A DNA stretch of 5,543 nt from an uncultured bacterium (GTDB lineage: Bacteria > Hydrothermota > Tepidihabitantia > Tepidihabitantales > Tepidihabitantaceae): contig CAKZPX010000198.1 of assembly GCA_937139435.1 (NCBI GenBank), positions 1-5,543 of the forward strand, in the 5' to 3' direction. The position numbers and the translations under genes are program-made. The notes below the pieces were generated by a model. The model did no database searches and had not been told where the DNA came from. It saw only the letters and a program-made list of their open reading frames with translations. The number at the start of each line of letters is the position of its first letter. The stretch's first letter is position 1. Positions 1 to 5,543 of this stretch are shown here, piece by piece.

Positions 1-1934
1 GCCGTTGCAGTAAAAGAAATTCTATCACCGCTGTAAATAACTATTGTATCTGTCGTGGAGGCTTCGAAAGCAATCTGAGCCTTTACCATCTGGTGGCGAA
101 AGATTGTTGCCGCAGTACTGTCTAACTCAACTACCAATACGCTATCCCGACCGAACACACAACGCCCACTTTGATTAACATTTCCCGAAGGAACTGCAAA
201 AGGAATTATTAAAGAGTCTATCAAAGCCTTTCCGCCGAAGGCACCACCTCTGTTGCCTCTAATAAACAGTTTTCCAGTAAACCCTAACGGTGTCTCGTTT
301 TTAAGTGCGATTTCCAAGCGCCCTCCTGATAGATACTGATCAATCTTACTCTGGACGCTTTCGGGAATAACCACCTCTCGCTCAGGGGTTAAAATTGGGT
401 CCGGACTGAAGGCCAGTCGCAATGGAACATTAATTGTTCCATTGCCACCCAGAAACTGACCTTGTTCAAACTCTCCCTGCCCATACAATCTAATATAATA
501 TTCAAAGGTGATAAAATCAGGACCAACATTGAAAAATTCCTTAATCGGAATCGTTGCGTTAACAAATCCTGGCTCATTAAGCGCTCCTGGTAACAATTCA
601 ATAACATGTTGAGCAGTAAGAACTGGAACGTCGTTACAATACGATCTGATGAATAAATAGACCGCCATTGGAAATCCTATCCTGTTGCTCATCTCCAGAA
701 GAAGCTCCGCCTCAGAAAACCGACACCCCCGTACGAAAAACGGTGTCCCCAATTTTAAAGTCTCAATATGGGCTGCGACATACATGGGTAACTGAACTGT
801 TCCACTCAACCTTTGAATACAGGGGTTATTAATCGTGTAAGTTATATCAACCCCACTACCCTTGGGCAACTCAATATAATCGTTGGTAGAATCGAGAAAC
901 ATCCTTAGAAAAAAGTCAAATAAACCATTAATCCGTCCCCGGTTATTTACACTGAGTCCGGTTAAATTAAAACTAACTACCACCTCCTTGTTTGATTCTA
1001 TTGTAACAGATGACGCAATTCCCAGTTTTTGAACCTCATAACTTGCTATAATTGGAAAATCAAACCTGTTACTGATTAAGAACTCACATTCACCACTGCC
1101 AAAAAGTGCCTCAGTTATACTTATTGGTTTTGTAGTTTCTGTATTAATTACTATTCGCTTTTCTCCATGCATATCTCTTGGTCTCAATTTGCCATAACCT
1201 ATCCTAAGCGAGTCAAACTCGACCTCAAAAATAATACTATCCGAAGAAAAAACTCTCACCAACTCCTCTCCTGTCCCGAGTGTCGCTAAATCAACTTGAA
1301 AGACAAGAGGGCTGTTCAATTCCACCCCTCCGAGTCTTAACCTTTGGGTTTTGGTTTCGCCCGGAGCTATATTGGAAAACACACCAACGATGCCATTCGT
1401 CTGAATTAATAACCGCTCCCAGCTCCACGGGGTACGGTTAGTTATCTTAAAAACAACAGTACCCTCAAGTATTTCCAGAAATTTGATATCAACCAAATCC
1501 CAGCAAAGCGCCAGTGATGTTTCTATTGCCGGGACCTGAATGATTAATCCAGAATCAGGAATATAAATGTTCAAGAATTGAGCTACCCCCTGTCCCGACC
1601 TACCACCATATAGCGACCCAAATAATAAATCGGATACCTCCAACCTATAGCACTTTTGCGAGTTGAATACCGTAAAGACACTATCAACATAAACCGGTCC
1701 GAATGAGTGCCCCCAGTTAAATACAAATGATGAGTCCGGTTGTAACAAAAACTTGCTTGTATCTGTGAAAAATTCCCACATTTGTATAGAGTCATTGAAA
1801 ACTGGAACAGTTACCACTACATCCCAATCAGGTAAAGCTGGTGGTTTTAGACAGCCCGGACCGGCAATGCCCCACAATAGCAAAAAGACTAATAATACAC
1901 TGGAGTTTTTATTGTTATAATTACCCCTCAACAT
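1..1934 (-). CDS. Predicted large secreted/lipid-anchored protein of unknown function (C-terminus beyond window)
   Basis: This frame stays open for 644 codons from the ATG at 1934-1932 to the left edge, so the gene is real but cut at its 3' end. A strong ribosome binding site (AAGGGGG, 1949-1943) lies 8 bases before the ATG and supports this start. Residues 1-27 look like a lipoprotein signal peptide: Arg3 and Lys9, a hydrophobic core (about 13-24), then Gly-Pro-Gly-Cys with Cys28. The lipobox is imperfect because Pro and Gly occupy positions where Ala/Ser and Leu are usual, so plain secretion is possible. After Cys28 comes Leu-Lys-Pro-Pro and then Pro-Asp-Trp-Asp (35-38). The remainder alternates hydrophobic and polar residues as in beta-sandwich domains, with no enzyme motif that I recognise. 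A short motif recurs near residues 160, 283, 410 and 539, suggesting repeated Ig-like modules. Inferred role: cell-surface or periplasmic structural or adhesive protein; function unknown. Confidence 0.85.
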   Translation of the reverse strand, partial: MLRGNYNNKNSSVLLVFLLLWGIAGPGCLKPPALPDWDVVVTVPVFNDSIQMWEFFTDTSKFLLQPDSSFVFNWGHSFGPVYVDSVFTVFNSQKCYRLEVSDLLFGSLYGGRSGQGVAQFLNIYIPDSGLIIQVPAIETSLALCWDLVDIKFLEILEGTVVFKITNRTPWSWERLLIQTNGIVGVFSNIAPGETKTQRLRLGGVELNSPLVFQVDLATLGTGEELVRVFSSDSIIFEVEFDSLRIGYGKLRPRDMHGEKRIVINTETTKPISITEALFGSGECEFLISNRFDFPIIASYEVQKLGIASSVTIESNKEVVVSFNLTGLSVNNRGRINGLFDFFLRMFLDSTNDYIELPKGSGVDITYTINNPCIQRLSGTVQLPMYVAAHIETLKLGTPFFVRGCRFSEAELLLEMSNRIGFPMAVYLFIRSYCNDVPVLTAQHVIELLPGALNEPGFVNATIPIKEFFNVGPDFITFEYYIRLYGQGEFEQGQFLGGNGTINVPLRLAFSPDPILTPEREVVIPESVQSKIDQYLSGGRLEIALKNETPLGFTGKLFIRGNRGGAFGGKALIDSLIIPFAVPSGNVNQSGRCVFGRDSVLVVELDSTAATIFRHQMVKAQIAFEASTTDTIVIYSGDRISFTAT

Positions 1935-1942
1935 CTTGCTTA

Positions 1943-1949
1943 CCCCCTT
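1943..1949 (-). promoter_or_regulatory. Ribosome binding site of the predicted lipoprotein gene
   Basis: AAGGGGG on the - strand lies 8 bases upstream of the ATG at 1934. It is a near-consensus Shine-Dalgarno sequence and decides the start codon. I could not identify a confident -35/-10 pair for this gene. Confidence 0.65.
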
Positions 1950-2011
1950 ATTTAAAAGTTAATTTTAAGGAGCCGATGCTACCCTGTGAGCGCCCCAGAG
2001 TGCCTGATTTT

Positions 2012-2017
2012 TATAAT
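2012..2017 (+). promoter_or_regulatory. Possible -10 element for the structured RNA
   Basis: A perfect TATAAT at 2012-2017 points rightward and would start transcription near 2024, about 40 bases before the first paired segment of the structured RNA. No good -35 hexamer is visible 16-18 bases upstream (the region around 1988-1994 is GC-rich), so this is a -10 match only. In A+T-rich DNA such a match can arise by chance. Confidence 0.3.
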
Positions 2018-2062
2018 AACGGCGGCAATCTCTAAATATTAGAAGAGAACACCCTTCAGGGA

Positions 2063-2489
2063 TAGCCCAGCTCCACCAAAATTGTGGTCCACCGGGCGAG
2101 ACAAAAGGGGCCGTATTGGTAGGACTTGGGCGTGGGCTAAAAATCCCAAGAAGGAGGCTAAGATGCCGGCCCCTGGAAATATTTTGCGAACCCGCCCGCT
2201 AACTTTTGATCTCACCAAAGGTTCTTATATACTCACTAAGCTCCGGGCGGGTCCGCCGGTCCCCTGTTTATATTCTCCCTCCCAACTAAAAATGAAACGG
2301 TATCCCTCCCTCCTCAACCCACTAATATTGGTGGGCGGATAGAAAGAATAAGCAATAATCCTAACAAACAGGCTTGACGAGAGAGTCAAATGAACAGAGA
2401 AGATGCTTGCTTAAAGAAGCAAGACAACTCATTCTATCCGCCTCGCGATACCTGCATTCAATTTAGGATACTCGCCCGGCAGACCAATT
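2063..2489 (+). ncRNA. Candidate structured non-coding RNA, about 430 nt, family not recognised
   Basis: Many exactly complementary segments nest into one fold. The closing helix pairs 2092-2100 with 2471-2479 (9 bp), extended outward by 2086-2089 with 2482-2485 and 2080-2083 with 2486-2489. Inside it are 2106-2113/2167-2174 (8 bp) enclosing 2125-2130/2145-2150 (6 bp); 2190-2198/2244-2252 (9 bp) enclosing 2201-2207/2217-2223 and 2224-2227/2237-2240; and 2299-2304/2447-2452 (6 bp) enclosing the hairpin 2318-2335 and the 11-bp helix 2334-2344/2432-2442. The latter two share bases 2334-2335. The 11-bp helix encloses hairpins 2374-2389 and 2406-2423. Segment 2063-2069 pairs with the loop at 2133-2139 (7 bp), giving a pseudoknot. 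Wobbles at 2204/2220 and 2323/2330 are G-U in + strand RNA but A-C in - strand RNA, and unpaired stretches are A-rich, so the + strand is favoured. The 5' half is a GC-rich island beside A+T-rich DNA. I found no RNase P, tmRNA, SRP or common riboswitch core. Exact ends are uncertain; the fold was worked out by eye. Confidence 0.6.
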
Positions 2490-2741
2490 ACTCCAAATTG
2501 TAAAGAGCGAACATAAACACCTAATAAAAATTATCTGAGCCTTTACCTGCCTTCATTCTCCTTCCCTAATACTTCCTTGTGACCTCATTCGTTCCCCTTC
2601 TCCAGCAAGGAAGATTTGCATCACCCGTGCCAAATAATAAAGGAACAAACAAAAAATAAAACACATTGAAAAATCGCCACTTAATAAAAAAATTAAAAAA
2701 CAGCAAAACCACCGCCATAAAATCGGGGCGAGGACAAAACC
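2490..2741. other. A+T-rich intergenic stretch with no recognised gene
   Basis: No convincing coding frame or RNA was found here. Bases 2548-2612 are pyrimidine-rich on the + strand. Bases 2636-2700 are A-rich with five A-tracts (2651-2656, 2658-2661, 2669-2673, 2686-2692, 2695-2700) whose spacing is not a regular helical repeat. The stretch is probably spacer, perhaps with promoter-proximal curvature. No clear intrinsic terminator (hairpin plus T-run) follows the structured RNA. Confidence 0.5.
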
Positions 2742-2772
2742 GTTTAACTTGCGCTATTATAATAGGTTAAAC
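2742..2772. repeat. Inverted repeat surrounding a perfect 12-base palindrome
   Basis: GTTTAAC (2742-2748) and GTTAAAC (2766-2772) are perfect inverted copies. Between them, CTATTATAATAG (2754-2765) is its own reverse complement and contains a TATAAT in each direction. The two dyads are not concentric (centres near 2757 and 2759.5). The site could be an operator or a weak extra promoter upstream of nusA; no partner protein can be named. Confidence 0.4.
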
Positions 2773-2779
2773 CTTGCGA

Positions 2780-2808
2780 CACCTGTTAGTTACGTTGTTG
2801 TCACCTGT
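2780..2808 (+). repeat. Two direct copies of CACCTGT, 22 bases apart
   Basis: CACCTGT occurs at 2780-2786 and 2802-2808, a start-to-start distance of 22 bases (about two helical turns), placing both copies on the same DNA face. They lie 35-63 bases upstream of the -35 hexamer of the nusA promoter. This geometry suits an activator or repressor, but a 7-base repeat is short and may be chance. Confidence 0.3.
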
Positions 2809-2842
2809 CTTAAGTATAACCTAACTATTAAAAGCAATAATC

Positions 2843-2870
2843 TTGACTATCTTTAAACTGAGTATATTAT
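2843..2870 (+). promoter_or_regulatory. Likely sigma70-type promoter of the nusA-infB operon
   Basis: TTGACT (2843-2848, 5 of 6 consensus) is followed after 16 bases by TATTAT (2865-2870, 5 of 6 consensus). The predicted start is near 2877, giving a leader of about 100 bases before the nusA ATG. Other -10 registers are possible in the TA-rich run that follows. Confidence 0.55.
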
Positions 2871-2883
2871 ATTATTATATTAC

Positions 2884-2988
2884 ATGAAGGAAATAGCCAT
2901 AACATTGGAAAGTGCCTTTCATTGGTGCGGGAAAGACGTTCCAAATTGGCTTCTCCAAAAAACAAAAAAGGAAGATTATGAACAATAA
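2884..2988 (+). CDS. Possible 34-residue leader peptide overlapping the nusA start
   Basis: An ATG at 2884 opens 34 codons ending in TAA at 2986-2988, so the frame overlaps the first 11 bases of nusA in a different frame. The ATG lies only about 7 bases after the predicted transcript start and has no Shine-Dalgarno sequence, so translation would be nearly leaderless. The peptide begins MKEIAITLESAF, contains two Trp and one Cys, and ends in a Lys/Glu-rich tail. It resembles no leader peptide or protein family that I know. If translated, ribosomes finishing it would release beside the nusA ATG and could couple or modulate nusA translation. A chance open frame is a real alternative. Confidence 0.25.
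   Translation: MKEIAITLESAFHWCGKDVPNWLLQKTKKEDYEQ
2968..2974 (+). promoter_or_regulatory. Ribosome binding site fixing the nusA start
   Basis: AAGGAAG (2968-2974) lies just before the ATG at 2978, with 5 bases between the AGGA core and the ATG. The in-frame GTG at 2912 has no comparable site and would add 22 residues with no counterpart in NusA. Confidence 0.7.
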
Positions 2989-4219
2989 AGAAATTGCTAA
3001 CTTAATCGCTCAGATAGCCCGAATCAGGAATGTTGACATTACCTATGTTTGTGAAATACTTAAAATAAGTCTTGTCGCTGGACTCAAGAGACGTTTCGGT
3101 CCAGGGACAGAAGCAGATGTAACGATCAATCCTGAAACAGGTGAAATTCGTGTATTCTTGATAAAAAAAGTGGTTGATCGTGTCAATAACACCGGGCAGG
3201 AAATAACCCTGGAGGAAGCACAAATAACTAATCCGAGCGCGCAGATTGGTGATGTTATGCGCGTAGAAATTCCGTTAGACGAATTGGGACGAATCGCCAT
3301 TCGTAAGGCATCTGATGAACTTGTGCTTAAACTTCGTGAGGCAGAACGAGACCGACTTTTTGAGGAATACAGCCGGAAAAAGGGCGAAATTGTTACTGGG
3401 ACAATCCAGCGCATTGGCGAACGAGAGATTATTGTAAATCTGGGATTAATTGAGGCAGTTCTCCTCAATCGCGACCAATTGAAAACAGATCATTACCGTC
3501 AAGGTTTGCCGATAAAGGCCTATGTCTATAAAGTAGAGAAAACCCCGATCGGACCACGAGTCTATCTTTCTCGAACTCACCCGGAATTCCTTCGTAAATT
3601 GCTTGCCCGAGAAGTTCCGGAAATTAAAGAGGGAGTGGTTGAAATCAAGGCAATCGCCCGGACACCAGGCTCTCGTTCAAAAGTAGCCGTTGCCTCAACC
3701 GATGAAAAAATTGACCCTATCGGCGCCTGTGTAGGATACAGAAAATCAAGGATAGAAAATGTTATAAAAGAACTCTCTGGCGAAAAGATTGATATTATCC
3801 AGTGGAGTAAAGACATTCAGGTCTTTATTGCTCGAGCACTGGGACCGGCTAAAGTCTCGGAAATAATTCGCGAAGGAGATACGTATATCGTTATAGTTCC
3901 TGACGAGGAGTTCTCAATTGCGATCGGGAAAAAGGGACAAAATGTCTGGCTTGCCAGTCTGCTAACAAATACCAAAATTGAGGTGCTAAAGGAGAGTGAT
4001 TACCGCAACCGCCAGCTTATGACACGCGCCGGTAAATTCCCTATTCAGCAGGTAGGTCTGGAGGAAGAATTAATTGCAAAACTTCAAGGAGCGGGGGTAA
4101 AAACCGCATATGATTTTCTTAATCTCTCGGTGGAAGAGATAGCTCGGATTACTCAGTTGAGCGAAGAAACAATAAATACACTCAGACAACAAGTCCGGGA
4201 TAAAGTATGGACAAATTAA
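2978..4219 (+). CDS. nusA: Transcription termination/antitermination factor NusA
   Basis: NusA binds RNA polymerase and nascent RNA and controls pausing, intrinsic termination and antitermination. From the ATG at 2978 the protein has 413 residues. The N-terminal polymerase-binding domain spans about 1-130 and ends in the signature GRIAIRKASDELVLKLREAE (104-123). An S1 domain covers about 134-200, KH1 about 201-278 (with SRTHPEFL 198-205, EIKAIARTPGSRSK 222-235 and DPIGACVGYRKSR 246-258), and KH2 about 280-345 (FSIAIGKKGQNV 312-323). Residues 358-410 form one helix-hairpin-helix-like module, so the protein is shorter than E. coli NusA with its two acidic repeats. Two RNA-facing positions are unusual: the KH1 GXXG loop reads GYRK (253-256), and Trp324 replaces the usual Arg after GQNV. 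The gene overlaps infB by 13 bases. The family assignment is firm. Confidence 0.97.
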   Translation: MNNKEIANLIAQIARIRNVDITYVCEILKISLVAGLKRRFGPGTEADVTINPETGEIRVFLIKKVVDRVNNTGQEITLEEAQITNPSAQIGDVMRVEIPLDELGRIAIRKASDELVLKLREAERDRLFEEYSRKKGEIVTGTIQRIGEREIIVNLGLIEAVLLNRDQLKTDHYRQGLPIKAYVYKVEKTPIGPRVYLSRTHPEFLRKLLAREVPEIKEGVVEIKAIARTPGSRSKVAVASTDEKIDPIGACVGYRKSRIENVIKELSGEKIDIIQWSKDIQVFIARALGPAKVSEIIREGDTYIVIVPDEEFSIAIGKKGQNVWLASLLTNTKIEVLKESDYRNRQLMTRAGKFPIQQVGLEEELIAKLQGAGVKTAYDFLNLSVEEIARITQLSEETINTLRQQVRDKVWTN

Positions 4220-5543
4220 AAGTCTTTGAGGCGGCAAAGCATCTGAACCTTTCCAGCGAAGCATTACTGGCGATTCTTAAAGAACTTAACTTTCCCCATC
4301 GTGGTTATACCTCTTATATTACTGAAAACGAATTCAATTCTGTAAAACAATACCTGCGTCAAGAGAAACACCAGATCAAAAAGTCCATGCGCAGACATGA
4401 AGATACTAAGGACACATTAACATCTCCTTCCCAAACAGAGAGACAAAGTTCAGTGAATGTTACAACAAAACAAGGGGGGATAAAACGACCAGAACAACAG
4501 AAGAAAAAACGGCACGAACGCCGGGATGAAACAAAAGAAAAAGAATCATCCCACCCTGCCATGGGTGCAGTAAAAGTTACCCCCTACATGACTGTAGCCG
4601 AATTGGCACACGCATTCAATCTCCCTGTATCGGAAATCATTAAAAAGTGTTTGGGCCTCGGGCTGCGGGCAACAGTAAACCACCGTCTTGATCCAGATAC
4701 AATTACTCTGCTCGCCGACGAATTAAATATCCTAATTCAACAGGAAGAGGAAACAGAAATAACGATTGAGCGCAAGGAATTCAAACCCCGTCCTCCGGTT
4801 GTGGTAGTAATGGGACATGTTGATCACGGAAAGACCGCCCTACTTGATTATATACGCAAAACAAAAGTTGCCGAGCAGGAAGTGGGAAGAATCACTCAGC
4901 ATATCGGGGCTTATGTCGCTTATTACGGTGATAAACAAATCGTATTTCTCGACACCCCGGGACACGAAGCCTTTACCGCTATGCGTGCCCGAGGTGTTCA
5001 GGTAACCGACATCGCAATACTCGTTGTATCCGCTGATGAAGGCATAATGCCTCAGACATTAGAAGCTTTGGACCACGCTCGTGCTGCTGGTGTTCCGATT
5101 ATCGTCGCATTAACTAAATGTGACCTTCCAACCGCCAACCCCGAGCGAGTAAAAAGCCAGCTTGCCAATTACAACGTCCGGGTAGAAGGTTATGGGGGAC
5201 ATACTTTGTGTGTAGAAACCTCAGCAATTACCGGTCAGGGTATTGAAGAATTACTTGATGCCATTTCAGTATTGAGTCTGGAACTGGATTTAAAAGCTCA
5301 CTACGATGGTCCTGCCCGAGGAGTGATAATTGAAGCAAGGGTCGAACGAGGACGAGGTAATATTGCTACAGTTCTAATTCAGGAAGGGACACTACAGCGG
5401 GGGGATCCCTTCGTGGCTGGTGAACATTACGGACGGGTAAGAGATATGCTTAATGAAAAATTTACCTCTTTAGAAATTGCCACCCCTTCAATACCGGTTC
5501 AGGTACTCGGTTTCTCTGGACTTCCACAAGGAGGAGACCGCTT
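4207..5543 (+). CDS. infB: Translation initiation factor IF-2, N-terminal and GTPase part (cut by window edge)
   Basis: IF2 is the GTPase that brings formyl-Met-tRNA to the 30S subunit and promotes subunit joining. The ATG at 4207 lies inside the end of nusA and has only a weak Shine-Dalgarno, so translation is probably coupled to nusA. The 445 visible residues show an IF2-N-like helical domain (1-50), a short charged linker (51-125) rich in Lys, Glu, Arg and Gln, a second IF2-N domain (128-176), and the G domain. G1 is GHVDHGKT (203-210), the G2 region is GRITQHIGAY (227-236, with Arg228 where a second Gly is usual), G3 is DTPGHEAF (249-256), G4 is TKCD (303-306) instead of NKxD, and G5 is SA (339-340). 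Domain II begins near 362 (PARGVIIEARVERGRG 369-384). Domains III and IV lie beyond the edge. Confidence 0.97.
   Translation, partial: MDKLKVFEAAKHLNLSSEALLAILKELNFPHRGYTSYITENEFNSVKQYLRQEKHQIKKSMRRHEDTKDTLTSPSQTERQSSVNVTTKQGGIKRPEQQKKKRHERRDETKEKESSHPAMGAVKVTPYMTVAELAHAFNLPVSEIIKKCLGLGLRATVNHRLDPDTITLLADELNILIQQEEETEITIERKEFKPRPPVVVVMGHVDHGKTALLDYIRKTKVAEQEVGRITQHIGAYVAYYGDKQIVFLDTPGHEAFTAMRARGVQVTDIAILVVSADEGIMPQTLEALDHARAAGVPIIVALTKCDLPTANPERVKSQLANYNVRVEGYGGHTLCVETSAITGQGIEELLDAISVLSLELDLKAHYDGPARGVIIEARVERGRGNIATVLIQEGTLQRGDPFVAGEHYGRVRDMLNEKFTSLEIATPSIPVQVLGFSGLPQGGDR

Noticed and set aside
1841..2035. 64-codon + strand open frame
   Set aside because: It is antisense to the signal-peptide end of the lipoprotein gene and has no supporting features.
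2066..2113. tmRNA-like ends: CCCAGCTCCACCA (2066-2078) and GGGGCCG (2107-2113), as in a permuted tmRNA
   Set aside because: There is no T-arm before the CCA, no UUCGAC after the GGGGC, no tag reading frame ending in an Ala-Leu-Ala-Ala type sequence, and the acceptor stem would have a mismatch.
2082..2342. 86-codon + strand open frame starting at TTG
   Set aside because: It lies across the helices of the structured RNA, has no ribosome binding site and a weak start codon, and its product has no protein-like pattern. Its openness comes from local GC-rich composition.
2406..2423. Hairpin as an intrinsic terminator
   Set aside because: The 7-bp stem with AAAG loop is A+T-rich and is not followed by a T-run on either strand. 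It fits better as an internal stem of the RNA candidate.
2063..2489. RNase P RNA or SRP RNA as the identity of the structured region
   Set aside because: The RNase P core (GAGGAAAGTCC and its partner) and the SRP GGAAGG/AGCAGCC core are absent on both strands. A divergent version cannot be excluded without a covariance-model search.
2080..2489. MITE or other small transposable element with terminal inverted repeats
   Set aside because: The end pairing is interrupted and there is no clear target-site duplication. The wobble pairs and nested internal stems fit an RNA better; a genome-wide copy count would settle this.
2534..2600. Two tiny overlapping - strand frames of about 11 codons with Shine-Dalgarno-like purine runs
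   Set aside because: They are too short to judge. Purine runs are expected from the pyrimidine-rich + strand here, and nothing else supports translation.
2912..2977. Upstream GTG start for nusA adding 22 residues
   Set aside because: NusA proteins begin at the MNNKEIANLI-type helix, and only the ATG at 2978 has a good Shine-Dalgarno at proper distance.

Overview
The window looks like bacterial chromosome of moderate-to-low GC. It holds two conserved transcription/translation genes on the + strand (nusA and the first half of infB), a long predicted lipoprotein on the - strand, and about 950 bases of non-coding DNA between them. The lipoprotein style (short signal peptide, Cys-Leu-Lys-Pro-Pro, then Pro-x-Trp-Asp) and the stripped-down nusA-infB order suggest an uncultured bacterial lineage, possibly one of the WOR-3/FCB-like candidate phyla. 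That placement is inference only; nothing here proves it.

Layout. Bases 1-1934 (- strand) encode the first 644 residues of a secreted or lipid-anchored beta-rich protein that continues past the left edge. Bases 1935-2883 contain no convincing protein gene. Within this stretch, 2063-2489 is a GC-rich island with an unusually coherent set of complementary segments. A long imperfect closing helix encloses several nested hairpins, with one extra pairing that makes a pseudoknot. G-T wobble pairs and A-rich loops favour transcription from the + strand. I recognise no known RNA family in it, and it is the best candidate here for something undescribed. Bases 2490-2742 are A+T-rich and apparently empty. 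Bases 2742-2870 hold palindromes, direct repeats and a good sigma70-type promoter.

Bases 2884-2988 form a 34-codon open frame that starts almost at the predicted transcript start and overlaps the nusA start. nusA (2978-4219) and infB (4207 onward) overlap by 13 bases and form a translationally coupled operon. NusA tunes RNA polymerase pausing, termination and antitermination; IF2 delivers initiator tRNA to the ribosome. The genes often found with them (rimP upstream, ylxR/rnpM and the L7Ae-like gene in between) are absent from this window. Both proteins carry substitutions in usually conserved motifs: the KH1 GXXG loop of NusA, and the G2-region and G4 motifs of IF2.
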